Assembly: GCA_964509205.1 (NCBI GenBank)
Contig: CAZDVW010000020.1
Span: 1 to 28,809 of the forward strand
Reading direction: 5' to 3'
Length of the DNA: 28,809 nucleotides
Source: Duodenibacillus sp964509205
GTDB taxonomy: Bacteria > Pseudomonadota > Gammaproteobacteria > Burkholderiales > Burkholderiaceae_F
Below are positions 6,676 through 16,247 of this stretch, one piece after another. Position numbers and translations under genes: made by a program. The notes beneath the pieces are model-generated. The model made no database searches and was not told the origin of the DNA. It was given only the letters and a program-made list of their open reading frames with translations. How positions within the stretch are numbered: the first letter of the stretch is position 1; each line of letters begins with the position of its first letter.

Positions 6676-8052
6676 ATGGAAGCCGTTATTGAAATACTAG
6701 GGGTAATCAGCGGATTTGTTTGGGGGCCGGTGATGCTGGTGTTCCTGATCGGAACAGGAATTTACCTCACGGTCGGTCTGAAAGGATATACATTTCGGCA
6801 CATTCCGACGGCGTTTCGCATGTTGGGATCCGGCTATGAACGGGATGCAACAAAGGGAGAAATTTCCGCTTTCGGCGCTCTGATGACAGCCATGGCAGGA
6901 ACTGTCGGAACCGGTTCTATCGTCGGTGTGGCAACGGCATTGATGGCAGGCGGGCCTGGCGCTCTTTTCTGGATGTGGTGTACCGCTTTTGTCGGCATGG
7001 CAACGAAGTTTTCTGAGATTGTTCTTGCCATGTATTTCAGAGAAACGTCGCCGGGCGGAAACGTTGTCGGCGGCGCCATGTACTACATTAAGAATGGTTT
7101 GGGGCCGAAGTGGGTTTGGTTGGGTACGCTCTTTGCCATCTTTACCGGACTTGCTTGTTTCGGTATCGGAAACATGGTGCAGTCCAATGCGATTGCCGGC
7201 ATTCTGACGCAGTCGCTCAATGTCCCGTCTTGGGTGACGGCGGTCGTACTGTTTGTCGTTGTCGGACTTGTGATTCTCGGCGGCGTTCGCCGAATCGGTT
7301 ATGTGGCGGCACGCGTTGTTCCGACCATGGTCATTGTTTACATCGTGGCGGCGCTTTTCGTTGTGATTTCGCATTACGATTTGGTCATTCCGACGCTACA
7401 GATGGTTGTTCACGATGCTTTTAACCCGGCATCAGCCGTAGGAGGCTTTGCCGGTGCCAGCGTCATGATGGCAATCCGCTTTGGGATGGCGCGCGGCGTT
7501 TTCGCCAACGAGGCCGGTCTCGGCAGTGCCCCGATCGCACATGCCACGGCAACTTCCTCTCCGATTCGTCAGGGTACGCTCGGTATGCTCGAAGTTTTCA
7601 TCACGACCTTTTTTATCTGCACGATGACGGGGCTGACGATTCTCATCACGGGACAGTGGTGTGCAGAGGGTGCGCAAGGTGCCTCGGTGACGGCCTTCGC
7701 CTTTGAATCGGCGATGCCTGGCATTGGCCGATACATCGTGACATTTGCGTTGGCACTGTTTGCCTTCACGACGATTTTGGGTTGGTGTGTCTACGGCGAG
7801 CGGGCTTGGATGTATTTGTGCGGGGACAAGGCGCTCAAGCCTTTCCGCGTCTTTTACACGATCATTGTTCCGATCGGCGCCCTTGTTCAGATCGATTTCG
7901 TTTGGCTTTTTGCCGATGTGATGAATGGTTTGATGGCGCTCCCGAACTTGGTTGCCCTTGTTCTTTTGAGTCCGGTCGTGTTTAAGATCGTTCGCGAAGG
8001 AGAAAAGAACAAATTCTGGCTTCACGACAAGGAAGCTCAATCGTCTGAATAA
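6676..8052 (+). CDS. Sodium:alanine/glycine symporter family (AGCS) transporter
   Basis: Inner-membrane secondary transporter, 458 residues with about ten hydrophobic segments across the protein. The family is recognised by GTGSIVGVATALMAGGPGAL (about residues 78-97), FWMWCTAFVGMATKFSE, YYIKNGLG and the AGCS signature region VFANEAGLGSAPIAHATA. The cytoplasmic tail is short and charged. Known AGCS proteins import alanine, glycine, glutamine or related amino acids with sodium; the substrate here cannot be named. GGGGAAGG lies 7 bases upstream of ATG 6676. It stands alone between the LysR gene and a terminator, so it is probably a monocistronic LysR target. Confidence 0.95.
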   Translation: MEAVIEILGVISGFVWGPVMLVFLIGTGIYLTVGLKGYTFRHIPTAFRMLGSGYERDATKGEISAFGALMTAMAGTVGTGSIVGVATALMAGGPGALFWMWCTAFVGMATKFSEIVLAMYFRETSPGGNVVGGAMYYIKNGLGPKWVWLGTLFAIFTGLACFGIGNMVQSNAIAGILTQSLNVPSWVTAVVLFVVVGLVILGGVRRIGYVAARVVPTMVIVYIVAALFVVISHYDLVIPTLQMVVHDAFNPASAVGGFAGASVMMAIRFGMARGVFANEAGLGSAPIAHATATSSPIRQGTLGMLEVFITTFFICTMTGLTILITGQWCAEGAQGASVTAFAFESAMPGIGRYIVTFALALFAFTTILGWCVYGERAWMYLCGDKALKPFRVFYTIIVPIGALVQIDFVWLFADVMNGLMALPNLVALVLLSPVVFKIVREGEKNKFWLHDKEAQSSE

Positions 8053-8095
8053 CGGATTGTCATTGCTCCGGTAAGTTGGAAAATCTGAAACAGAG

Positions 8096-8134
8096 TGACC
8101 TGACCTCTCTTGTGTAGACGTCAGGTCATTTTTT
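8096..8134 (+). terminator. Terminator of the AGCS symporter gene
   Basis: TGACCTGAC (8096-8104) pairs perfectly with GTCAGGTCA (8120-8128) and is followed by six Ts. It isolates the transporter from htpG. Confidence 0.88.
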
Positions 8135-8189
8135 GTTCGAAGGCACTCTTTTCCGTTGAGGGAAAAGCTCTCTTGAGAGTGTCTGTCAT

Positions 8190-8219
8190 CTTGTAAAAAG
8201 CGCTGTCTGTCCCCATATA
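8190..8219 (+). promoter_or_regulatory. Sigma-32 (heat-shock) type promoter of htpG
   Basis: CTTGTA (8190-8195) and CCCCATATA (8211-8219) are separated by 15 bases. This matches the sigma-32 consensus CTTGAA, 13-15 bases, CCCCATNT with one mismatch in the -35. The -10 ends about 35 bases upstream of the htpG ATG. The gene identity makes heat-shock control expected. Confidence 0.7.
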
Positions 8220-8254
8220 AACGAACATTGAGGTATTTTTTGGAGATATCGGAC

Positions 8255-10150
8255 ATGTCAGCCCAAAAACATGGTTTTCAGACGGAAGTTGCCAAACTTC
8301 TCGATCTTTTAGCCAATTCACTGTATTCAAACAAAGAAGTCTTCCTGCGCGAGTTGGTTTCCAATGCGTCGGATGCCATTGAAAAATTGCATTTTCTTTC
8401 GTTGACCGATGCCGATTTGATCAAGGATGATCCGAATTTCGCGATCCACATCAAGGCCGATTCTGATGCCCAGACGCTGACGATTACCGATAACGGTATC
8501 GGTATGAGCCTTGAAGAGGCCAACGATCATCTCGGAACGATTGCCAAATCCGGCACGGAGGAATTCTTCAAGAACCTTTCCGGCGATGCGGCCAAAGATG
8601 CTCAACTGATCGGGCAGTTCGGCGTGGGTTTTTACTCGGCTTTTATCGTTGCCGATCGCGTGACGGTGTATTCGCGCAAAGCTGGCTTGGATGCAGCACA
8701 GGGCGTGCGTTGGGAATCAACCGGCAACGGTGAGTTTGAAAGTGAAAACGTCGATGTGAAGGAACGCGGGACAACGATCGTTTTGCATCTGAAGTCCGAC
8801 GAGAAGAAGTTCCTTGAAACGTGGACGCTTCGTGAGGCGATTGAAAAGTATTCCGATCACATTGCCGTGCCCGTTTATCTTTGGGAAGAGAAGTATGAGG
8901 CTCCGAAAGAGGGTGAGGATGCTTCGAAGAAAGAGCCGAAATTCGACTATGTTCAGGTCAACGAAGCCAAAGCGTTGTGGACGATGAATCCTCGGGAAGT
9001 CAAGGAAGAACAGTACAAGGAGTTCTACAAACACCTGACGCACGATTATGAGGAACCCCTTGCCTGGGCACACAACAAGGTTGAAGGCGAAATCGAATAC
9101 ACGTCGCTTCTTTACATTCCGTCTCAGGCGCCGTGGGATTTGTATTCAAGGGATGTCGTCAAAGGGTTGAAACTCTTTGTTGAGCGTGTCTTTATTATGG
9201 ATAAGGCCGACACGTTCCTTCCGAACTACTTGCGATTTGTGCGCGGTTTGGTGGATACGAATGCGTTGCCGCTTAATGTTTCCCGTGAACTTTTGCAGGA
9301 AAGCGGTGCCGTTCGCAAGTTAAAGAAAGCTCTGACAAAGCGCGTTCTTGACATGATCGCCAAATTGGCCTCTGACAAGGAAAAATACGCCAAGTTCTGG
9401 TCGCAGTTCGGCCGCGTTTTGAAGGAAGGGCCGGTTGAGGACTATTCCAATTCGGAGACGATTGCCAAACTGCTGCGGTTTGCTTCCACGAAGCAAGAGG
9501 GAGATTCTCAGACGGTGAGCCTTGCCGATTACGTCTCTCGGATGCCCGAAGGGCAAAAGAAGATTTATTACCTGATCAGCTCCAGCTATCAGAGTGCAAA
9601 GACCTCGCCTTACTTGGAACTTTTTAAGAAGAAGGGAATTGAAGTTCTTCTCTTGTGGGATCGGATTGATGAATGGATGATGGGTCATCTGCGTGAATTC
9701 GAAGGCAAGAGTTTCGTTAGTGCCAATGCCTCGGATCTTGAGTTGGGTGATCTGGCGGATAAAACCGAGAAGACAGAGGAAGAAAAGAAAAAGAGCGACG
9801 GGCTTGTGGCTCGGTTAAAGACGGCGCTTGAAGGGAAGGTGAAAGACGTGCGCATTTCGACGCGCTTGGTGGGAACCCCGAGTTGCGTCGTGGCCGAGTC
9901 CGGACAGTTCCTGACGCCCCAGATGAAGCGGATGCTTGAAGCCGCAGGGCAACGTTTGCCGGAGGATGAATATATCCTCGAAGTGGATCCGGAAAATGCA
10001 CTCCTTAAAAAGGCAGCGGCCGAAACCGACGAGGGGCGCTTTAAGGAATGGGCGGAACTTGTTTTTGAGCAGGCTCTCCTTTCGGAGCAGGGAACGCTGA
10101 AAGATCCCAATGCCTTCGTGCAGCGCATCAACCGTTTGTTGTCGCTTTGA
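8255..10150 (+). CDS. htpG: Chaperone HtpG (bacterial Hsp90)
   Basis: Cytosolic ATP-dependent Hsp90 chaperone, 631 residues from ATG 8255 (E. coli 624). The N-terminal GHKL ATPase domain shows LRELVSNASDAIEKL (Glu and Asn for Mg-ATP), TDNGIGMS, LGTIAKSGT and IGQFGVGFYSAF. The middle domain shows YTSLLYIPSQAPWDLY, VFIMDKADTFLPNYLRFVRG and LPLNVSRELLQ. The C-terminal dimerisation domain begins around residue 500. The frame is open back to a TTG at 8228, but ATG 8255 has a GGAG 9 bases upstream and gives the family N-terminus, so I chose it. It is a single gene between two terminators. Confidence 0.97.
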   Translation: MSAQKHGFQTEVAKLLDLLANSLYSNKEVFLRELVSNASDAIEKLHFLSLTDADLIKDDPNFAIHIKADSDAQTLTITDNGIGMSLEEANDHLGTIAKSGTEEFFKNLSGDAAKDAQLIGQFGVGFYSAFIVADRVTVYSRKAGLDAAQGVRWESTGNGEFESENVDVKERGTTIVLHLKSDEKKFLETWTLREAIEKYSDHIAVPVYLWEEKYEAPKEGEDASKKEPKFDYVQVNEAKALWTMNPREVKEEQYKEFYKHLTHDYEEPLAWAHNKVEGEIEYTSLLYIPSQAPWDLYSRDVVKGLKLFVERVFIMDKADTFLPNYLRFVRGLVDTNALPLNVSRELLQESGAVRKLKKALTKRVLDMIAKLASDKEKYAKFWSQFGRVLKEGPVEDYSNSETIAKLLRFASTKQEGDSQTVSLADYVSRMPEGQKKIYYLISSSYQSAKTSPYLELFKKKGIEVLLLWDRIDEWMMGHLREFEGKSFVSANASDLELGDLADKTEKTEEEKKKSDGLVARLKTALEGKVKDVRISTRLVGTPSCVVAESGQFLTPQMKRMLEAAGQRLPEDEYILEVDPENALLKKAAAETDEGRFKEWAELVFEQALLSEQGTLKDPNAFVQRINRLLSL

Positions 10151-10157
10151 TAAGCCA

Positions 10158-10185
10158 AAAGCCCGAACTTTTCGGTTCGGGCTTT
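10158..10185. terminator. Bidirectional terminator between convergent htpG and glgA
   Basis: AAAGCCCGAAC and GTTCGGGCTTT form a perfect 11-bp stem around a 6-base loop. The A and T runs inside the arms give a U-rich end on either strand. It lies 8 bp after htpG and 30 bp after glgA. Confidence 0.85.
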
Positions 10186-10214
10186 CGGTGGTTTCTCGAA
10201 AAATCCTTGGCGTG

Positions 10215-11657
10215 CTATGACGGCATTCCGAGGATTTCTTTATAAAGCGCCGTGTAGCGATCAGCAGACTGATTCCAGGAAAAGTTTTTGGCCATCGCTC
10301 GACAGACAGCATTTCTCCAGGCGGTTTTGTCCTTAAACAGATTTGCCGCATCCCGCAGGGATTGACACAACGCTCCGGTGCTTGGCTCTTCGAAAAGGAA
10401 TCCGTCGCCGGAATTCTCCCCGACAGGCAAGACGGTGTCAGCCAAGCCGCCGGTTTTGCGAACAACGGGCAATGCTCCGTAACGAAGCGCCATGAGTTGC
10501 GTTAATCCGCAGGGTTCAAATCGGGACGGAACGAGCAAGGCATCGACGCCGGCGATTAAGCGGTGTGAAAGAGCTTCGTCGTAGCCGATGTAACTGGAAA
10601 CGCGTCCGCGGTGTGCTTCGGCGGCTTGACGGAAACTTTGCTCAAGCGAGGGTTCGCCCGATCCGAGAACAACGAGTTCTCCGTCAAGAGCAAGAATCTG
10701 ATCCACCGCAGAGAGCACCAGATCCAATCCCTTTTGGTCTGCCAGACGGCTCACGACGCCGAAAAGCGGACCCGTGGCCGTCGTATCGAGGTGAAAGAAT
10801 TCCTGAAGAGCTTTTTTGCAGTCGGCTTTTCCGCCGGGGTCGTTCATGTCGTAACGGGCTGCAATCTGCGGATCCGCCGCCGGATTCCACATGTCGTAGT
10901 CAAGGCCGTTCAAAATCCCGGAGAAATCGTTTCCGCGATTTCTTAAGACGCCCTGCATGCCGAAACCCATGGCATCCGTGAGAACCTCTTGCGCATACGT
11001 CGGGCTGACGGTGGTGATCTTGTCGGCGAAGATAAGACCGGCTTTTAAAAATGAAATGTTTCCGAAAAATTCAAACTGATAGGGAAATCCCATGCGGCGG
11101 GAAAAACCGAGATCTTCGGATTCTCCGAAAGGGTACAAGCCGCGAAAGGCGAGATTATGAATCGTAAAGACGCTCTTTGCCGTGCGTGCCGGGTTTTCCG
11201 CCATGTAAGCGGGCGTCAGTCCCGCATGCCAGTCGTGGGCATGCACAATGTCCGGGCGCCACGTGCGATCGAGATCACCGTCGGCGATTCGGGCCGCCGT
11301 CCAGGCCAACAAGCCGAAACGCCGATGGTTGTCATTCCATTCGCGTCCGTCCGGTCCCGAATACGGATTGCCGGAGCGTCCGAAAAGACTCGGAGAATCG
11401 ATCGCATACACATCCATTCCGGTCTGTTTGAGTTTTCCCTTCAAGAGGCGAACGTCAGCCGCTCCGAACACAGACCCGAGAGAGGCGGCGCGCTTTAGGC
11501 GCATCAGTCCGTCCAGAACACTCGGATATCCCGGGAGCAAGAGACGAACATTCATGCCGGTTGCTCGCTGCGCTTTCGGTAGCGCATAGGTCACATCGGC
11601 CAATCCCCCTGTTTTAATCAGAGGAAAGGCCTCTGATGCCACGTGCAGAATTTTCAC
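10215..11657 (-). CDS. glgA: Glycogen synthase GlgA
   Basis: Adds glucose from ADP-glucose to the growing alpha-1,4-glucan; 480 residues, against 477 in E. coli. The GT5 N-terminal domain begins ILHVASEAFPLIKTGGLADV, with the ADP-glucose-binding Lys15 in KTGGLADV. VHAHDWHAGLTPAYM, SVFTIHNLAFRGLYPFG and FLKAGLIFADKITTVSPTYA follow. The C-terminal Rossmann domain has VVSRLADQKGLDLVL, VPSRFEPCGLTQLMALRYG and KTGGLADTV. The start is GTG 11657 with GGAAGA about 5 bases upstream. It is the last gene of the minus-strand synthesis arm, 20 bp after glgC, and is closed by the terminator shared with htpG. Confidence 0.97.
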   Translation of the reverse strand: MKILHVASEAFPLIKTGGLADVTYALPKAQRATGMNVRLLLPGYPSVLDGLMRLKRAASLGSVFGAADVRLLKGKLKQTGMDVYAIDSPSLFGRSGNPYSGPDGREWNDNHRRFGLLAWTAARIADGDLDRTWRPDIVHAHDWHAGLTPAYMAENPARTAKSVFTIHNLAFRGLYPFGESEDLGFSRRMGFPYQFEFFGNISFLKAGLIFADKITTVSPTYAQEVLTDAMGFGMQGVLRNRGNDFSGILNGLDYDMWNPAADPQIAARYDMNDPGGKADCKKALQEFFHLDTTATGPLFGVVSRLADQKGLDLVLSAVDQILALDGELVVLGSGEPSLEQSFRQAAEAHRGRVSSYIGYDEALSHRLIAGVDALLVPSRFEPCGLTQLMALRYGALPVVRKTGGLADTVLPVGENSGDGFLFEEPSTGALCQSLRDAANLFKDKTAWRNAVCRAMAKNFSWNQSADRYTALYKEILGMPS

Positions 11658-11677
11658 AAGAATCTTCCGTTAAAAAT

Positions 11678-12958
11678 TTATTTGCTTTCAAGCGCCGCTA
11701 TCATTTCCCGCGTCACGAGCGTAATGCCGCTCGGTGAGCGCCTGAAGCGCTTCGCGTCTTCTGCCGCATCCACGCCGATGACCATTCCGTTCGGAATGAT
11801 GACGCCCGAGTCAACGATGCAGCGATTTAAGTAGGCTCCGGCTCCGACGATGACGCGTTCGGCTAAAACCGTCCAGTGCACCTTGGCGTGCGAATGAATG
11901 CGGCAACCCGACCCGATGATGCTGTGGTAGAGCTCGCCGCTGATCAAGCAGCCGTTTGTGACGATGGACTCGATGGCGATGCCGCGGCGATCACCTTCGT
12001 TATGCACGAACTTGGCAGGAGGCAACTGCGGTTGCGCCGTCCAGATCGGCCAGGCCGAATCGTACAGATTTAACTGCGGAACCGTGCGCGTCAGATCGAT
12101 GTTGGCTTCCCAGAACGAATCCAACGTTCCGACGTCTCGCCAGTAATCTTCTTGGTTGTCGGGTTCTCCAACGCCGTGAACGCAACTCTTGGAGAAAGCG
12201 TGCGACATGGCAACCCCTTTGGCCACGGCTTCCGGAATAATGTCTTTTCCGAAGTCATGAGAAGAGTCTTCTTTTTTCATGTCGCGCACAAGCGCTTCGA
12301 AAAGATACTTCGCATTAAAAACGTAAATGCCCATTGAGCAAAGCGATTTGTCGGGATTGCCGGGCATTGCCGGAGGATCTGCCGGTTTCTCAACGAATTG
12401 GATGATCTTGCCGGTTTTGTCGACAGCCATAACGCCGAATCCCTTGGCGCTTTCGCGAGGAACCTCAATGCAAGCCACCGTGCACTCGGCACCGCTGGCA
12501 ATATGCTCGGAAAGCATGGCCGCATAGTTCATCTTGTAGATGTGGTCGCCGGCAAGAATGACGACATACTTTGGGAAGGGGCGATAGCTCTGCAAAATGT
12601 CAATGTTTTGATACACAGCGTCAGCGGTTCCCTTGTACCAGGAGTTTTCATCAACGCGCTGTTGCGCCGGCAACAGGTCGACAAACTCGTTGACGGTCGG
12701 CTGCAGGAAACTCCATGCTTGCGAAAGATGCCGCAGCAAACTGTGCGACTTGTATTGCGTTGCGACGGCGATGCGGCGGATTCCCGAGTTAACGCAGTTT
12801 GAAAGTGCAAAATCGATCAATCGGTAATTGCCGCCGAAGTGCACGGCAGGCTTTGAGCGGCGATCCGTGAGTTCAAATAAGCGAGATCCGCGACCGCCGG
12901 CCAAAACCAAGGCGATTGTGTGACTGGGTGCAACATAAGAATTTCGATTGGGCATCAT
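11678..12958 (-). CDS. glgC: Glucose-1-phosphate adenylyltransferase GlgC (ADP-glucose pyrophosphorylase)
   Basis: Forms ADP-glucose from ATP and glucose-1-phosphate, normally the committed and allosterically controlled step of bacterial glycogen synthesis. The 426 residues are close to E. coli GlgC (431). Motifs are LVLAGGRGSRLFELT (nucleotide loop), RRSKPAVHFGGNYRLIDFAL (including the Lys equivalent to the fructose-1,6-bisphosphate site), NEFVDLLPAQQR, WYKGTADAVYQN, VILAGDHIYKMNY, FVEKPADPP, SMGIYVFNA, SSHDFGKDIIPEA and YWRDVGTLDSFWEAN. A left-handed beta-helix domain ends in LVTREM. Tandem ATGs occur at 12958 and 12955; AGGAG is spaced better for the second. The gap to the pgm stop is 6 bp. 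Confidence 0.97.
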   Translation of the reverse strand: MMPNRNSYVAPSHTIALVLAGGRGSRLFELTDRRSKPAVHFGGNYRLIDFALSNCVNSGIRRIAVATQYKSHSLLRHLSQAWSFLQPTVNEFVDLLPAQQRVDENSWYKGTADAVYQNIDILQSYRPFPKYVVILAGDHIYKMNYAAMLSEHIASGAECTVACIEVPRESAKGFGVMAVDKTGKIIQFVEKPADPPAMPGNPDKSLCSMGIYVFNAKYLFEALVRDMKKEDSSHDFGKDIIPEAVAKGVAMSHAFSKSCVHGVGEPDNQEDYWRDVGTLDSFWEANIDLTRTVPQLNLYDSAWPIWTAQPQLPPAKFVHNEGDRRGIAIESIVTNGCLISGELYHSIIGSGCRIHSHAKVHWTVLAERVIVGAGAYLNRCIVDSGVIIPNGMVIGVDAAEDAKRFRRSPSGITLVTREMIAALESK

Positions 12959-12964
12959 CGTCTC

Positions 12965-14602
12965 CTAACTGATGACATCGGGCGCCCCGCGTCCTGTGAT
13001 TTCATGAATGTGGGCCACTGCATCGGCAAAGTCGATCAAGGGTTTGAGCGTTTTTTGTACGGGCTCTTCGTAAAGATCCGGATTGTTCGTGTAGCGCTCA
13101 AGGTAGACACGCAGCGTGGCACCGACTGTTCCTGTTCCTGAAAGCCTAAAGACGATGCGGGAGCCGTCGGTGAGGAAAATTCGAATGCCTTGATGTTCGC
13201 TCACGGATCCGTCAACCGGATCGTGGTAAGTGAAATCGTCGGCTTTGGCCACTGTCTGAGCACAGATCGTCTTTCCGGCCAGCGTCGGAGCAATCGTTCG
13301 CAGATTGTCCATCAGTTTCTTTCCGGCCTCGAGATCGATGCCCTCGTAGTCGTGTCGCGAGTAGACGTTTCGTCCGTACTCGGCCCAGTGTTCGCGCACC
13401 AGCGTTTCAGCCGGTTTTCCGGTAACGGCCAAAATATTGAGCCAGCAAAGGACAGCCCAAAGTCCGTCTTTTTCCCGCACGTGGCAACCGCCGGTTCCCG
13501 CGCTTTCCTCGCCGCAGATCGTGGCTTTTCCGGCATCGAGCAGGTTGCCGAAGAATTTCCATCCGGTCGGCGTTTCGTAGCAGGCAATGCCGAGTTTCTC
13601 TGCCACGCGGTCGACCGCCTGAGATGTCGGCATCGAGCGTGCAACGCCGGCGAGTCCCCCGGCATAGGCGGGGATTCGACGCGCATTGGCAACGATCACG
13701 GCCAAACTGTCGCTGGGGCTCACAAAGAGGTTGCGGCCGACAATCATGTTTCTGTCGCCGTCTCCGTCGGAAGCGGCTCCGAAAGAAAGACCGAGAGCAG
13801 GATCCGAGAGGGCTTCAATGAGACTGGCCGCATACACGGGGTTTGGATCCGGATGCCGGCCGCCGAAATCCTCGAGCGGAATCCCGTTGACGACGGTTCC
13901 CTGCGGAGCGCCGAGCATTCCTTCGAGGATGCGCTTCGCGTAGGGCCCCGTGACGGCATTTAAGGCGTCGTAACGCATCTTGAAATCGGGCTTGGCAAAA
14001 AGCCGTTTGATGGCCTCAAAGTCAAAAAGCGTTGTAAGGAGCGCGGCGTAATCCGAGACAGGATCAATGACTTCAATAACAGTGTCGGCCAGGCGTTTTT
14101 CTCCGAGCGAAGAAAGATCCAAGTCCGGCGCCTCTTCGATGGCGTATTGCGCAATGCGCTTGGATTCTTCGAAGATGGCGTTCGTAAAGGTTTCGTTGGC
14201 AGGGCCGCCGTTGGCCAGATTGTATTTAATGCCAAAGTCTCCGTTCGGCCCGCCCGGATTGTGACTTGCCGAGAGGATAATGCCGCCGTCTGCTTTGCGT
14301 CCGCGAATGACGGCGCTGGCTGCCGGCGTCGAAAGAATGCCGTTTTGCCCCACCAGAATGCGCCCGAATCCGGCAGCGGCTGCCATCTTGAGAATGGTTT
14401 GGATGGCTTTGGTGTTGAAGTACCGGCCGTCTCCGCCTAAAACAAGCGTTTTTCCGCGGCAGTTTCCGACGGCATTGAAAACGGACTGGACGTAATTTTC
14501 AAGATAGTTCGGCAGGCTAAAGCGCGCTACTTTCTTTCTCAATCCCGAAGTGCCGGGCTTCTGGTCGTCAAAGGGGGTTGTGTTGCAAATTCGAATTGCC
14601 AT
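12965..14602 (-). CDS. pgm: Phosphoglucomutase (alpha-D-glucose type)
   Basis: Interconverts glucose-6-phosphate and glucose-1-phosphate, joining central metabolism to glycogen. 545 residues of the alpha-D-phosphohexomutase family, PGM1-like. The N-terminus reads NTTPFDDQKPGTSGLRKKV. The phosphoserine is Ser113 in LSASHNPGGPNGDFGIKYN. The Mg loop is DGDGDRNMI. The sugar loop is GEESAGTGG. The phosphate-binding loop is RLSGTGTVGATLRVYLE. AGGAG lies 6 bases before ATG 14602 and overlaps the pgi stop region (gap 9 bp). It stands between pgi and glgC, so its role in supplying GlgC is clear. Confidence 0.96.
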   Translation of the reverse strand: MAIRICNTTPFDDQKPGTSGLRKKVARFSLPNYLENYVQSVFNAVGNCRGKTLVLGGDGRYFNTKAIQTILKMAAAAGFGRILVGQNGILSTPAASAVIRGRKADGGIILSASHNPGGPNGDFGIKYNLANGGPANETFTNAIFEESKRIAQYAIEEAPDLDLSSLGEKRLADTVIEVIDPVSDYAALLTTLFDFEAIKRLFAKPDFKMRYDALNAVTGPYAKRILEGMLGAPQGTVVNGIPLEDFGGRHPDPNPVYAASLIEALSDPALGLSFGAASDGDGDRNMIVGRNLFVSPSDSLAVIVANARRIPAYAGGLAGVARSMPTSQAVDRVAEKLGIACYETPTGWKFFGNLLDAGKATICGEESAGTGGCHVREKDGLWAVLCWLNILAVTGKPAETLVREHWAEYGRNVYSRHDYEGIDLEAGKKLMDNLRTIAPTLAGKTICAQTVAKADDFTYHDPVDGSVSEHQGIRIFLTDGSRIVFRLSGTGTVGATLRVYLERYTNNPDLYEEPVQKTLKPLIDFADAVAHIHEITGRGAPDVIS

Positions 14603-14611
14603 CGTTCACTC

Positions 14612-16243
14612 CTAGATGTATTTCTTCGTAAACGCCAGAAGCGCTTCTGTTGAAGCGTCGAATTGAAGCGTTTCATCTTTGCCGGAAAGTTTCGGAAGAA
14701 TTTTTCTTGCAACGGCCTTTCCGAGTTCGACTCCCCATTGGTCAAAGGAATTGATGCCCCAGAGGACGCCCTGAACAAAGACCTTGTGCTCATAAAGCAC
14801 GACAAGTTCGGCCAGTGACTCGGGAGAGAGATCCTTAAGAAGCAGGGTAGACGTCGGTTGATTGCCGGGGAAAGAACGTTGCTTGGCAAGTGCTTCGATG
14901 TCCGCCTCGGAACGTCCTTCTTCGTGCATGCTGGCTCTGACTTCGGCTTCTGTCTTTCCGAAGGCCAGAGCCGATGTTTGTGCAAAACAGTTGGAAAGAA
15001 GCGCTTCCTGGTGTCCTGTCATCGGGTAGTCGGCTTTGACGGCAGCGATGAAATCGCAGGGAACGCGGCGTCCGCCCTGATGCAAGAGTTGGAAGAAGGC
15101 GTGCTGGCCGTTGTTTCCGAGTTCCCCCCAAACAATCGGCGACGTGCTCCAAACAAGCGGAGCATTGTCTGTTCCGACGGATTTTCCGTTGCTTTCCATC
15201 TCGAGCTGCTGCAGGAAAGACGGGAAGAACTTCAGAGAATCGTTGTAAGGAAGTATCGCCAGCGTCGGTGCGTTCCAAAGATTGGCATTCCAATAGCCGA
15301 TGAGCGCCATCAGGACAGGCAAATTCTCGGCAAAGGGGGTATTGCGGAAATGCTCGTCCATTTTCTCGGCAGCGGCAAGCAGTCGATTGAAAATCTTTTC
15401 TCCGGTTTGGATCATGAGGGCCAAGCCGACGGCTGACCAAAGCGAGTACCGACCGCCGACCCAATCCCAAATCGGGAAAACCCGTTCAGAGGGAATGCCG
15501 AACTGTGCGGCCAAGGCCGGCTTGCTGGAAACGGCTGCCAAATGGCAAGCAAGGTGTTCGCCTTCGCCCAATTTTTCTGCCAGCCAACGCCGTGCCGTGT
15601 GTGCGTTGAGCATGGTCTCTTGCGTTGTGAAGGTCTTGCTCACGACGATGATGAGCGTTGTTTCCGGATCAAGCGTCGAAAGAAGCGTCGCCATCTGTGC
15701 GGCATCCAGATTGCTGACAAAGTGCGCACGCGGTCCGTTCTGGCTGCAAGCCCGCAGGGCCGTTGCCATCATCTTCGGCCCTAAATCAGAGCCGCCGATT
15801 CCAATGTTGATGACGTCGGTAATCCGCTTTCCCGTGGATCCGGGAAGCGCGCCGCTGCGTACTCCTTCGGCAAAAGTAGCCATGCGCTGCCGGGTTTCAA
15901 GAACCTCGGGCATGACGTCGCACTGTTCCGGGAACGGTCCGTGACTCTTGCGCAGCGCCACGTGAAGAACCTGCCGATTTTCGCTTTGATTGATGCGTTC
16001 GCCGGCAAACATTTTCTCAATGTGCTCCTTGAGCTGCGCCTTTTCGGCCAGAGCAATCAGAAGGTCAACCGTCTCCGCATCAAGGAGCTGTTTTGAAAAG
16101 TCGTAGTAAAGGTTGTCGAATGTGCGCGTCAGTTTCTCAACGCGTTCGGAATCCGAGGCAAAAAGATCTCGCAGGCTCGTCTTTGCCAAAGCCGATTTTT
16201 TCTTTTCAAGTGCATGATAAACGTCTGTGTCGACAAGGTGCAT
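14612..16243 (-). CDS. pgi: Glucose-6-phosphate isomerase
   Basis: Interconverts glucose-6-phosphate and fructose-6-phosphate. 543 residues from ATG 16243 (E. coli 549). Motifs are VINIGIGGSDLGPKMMA, VVSKTFTTQETMLNAHTAR, WDWVGGRYSLWSAVGLAL, the catalytic Glu in EMESNGK, GELGNNGQHAFFQLLHQG, the catalytic His in TGHQEALLSN, and the catalytic Lys in FDQWGVELGK. The frame is open 33 bases further upstream, but ATG 16243 has a GGGGGAG 7 bases before it and avoids overlap with glk, whose stop is 4 bp away. The gene links the glycogen module to glycolysis and gluconeogenesis. Confidence 0.97.
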   Translation of the reverse strand: MHLVDTDVYHALEKKKSALAKTSLRDLFASDSERVEKLTRTFDNLYYDFSKQLLDAETVDLLIALAEKAQLKEHIEKMFAGERINQSENRQVLHVALRKSHGPFPEQCDVMPEVLETRQRMATFAEGVRSGALPGSTGKRITDVINIGIGGSDLGPKMMATALRACSQNGPRAHFVSNLDAAQMATLLSTLDPETTLIIVVSKTFTTQETMLNAHTARRWLAEKLGEGEHLACHLAAVSSKPALAAQFGIPSERVFPIWDWVGGRYSLWSAVGLALMIQTGEKIFNRLLAAAEKMDEHFRNTPFAENLPVLMALIGYWNANLWNAPTLAILPYNDSLKFFPSFLQQLEMESNGKSVGTDNAPLVWSTSPIVWGELGNNGQHAFFQLLHQGGRRVPCDFIAAVKADYPMTGHQEALLSNCFAQTSALAFGKTEAEVRASMHEEGRSEADIEALAKQRSFPGNQPTSTLLLKDLSPESLAELVVLYEHKVFVQGVLWGINSFDQWGVELGKAVARKILPKLSGKDETLQFDASTEALLAFTKKYI

Positions 16244-16247
16244 AGAT

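Noticed and set aside
8228..8254. Upstream TTG start for htpG
   Set aside because: It overlaps the ribosome site of ATG 8255 and adds residues not found at Hsp90 N-termini.
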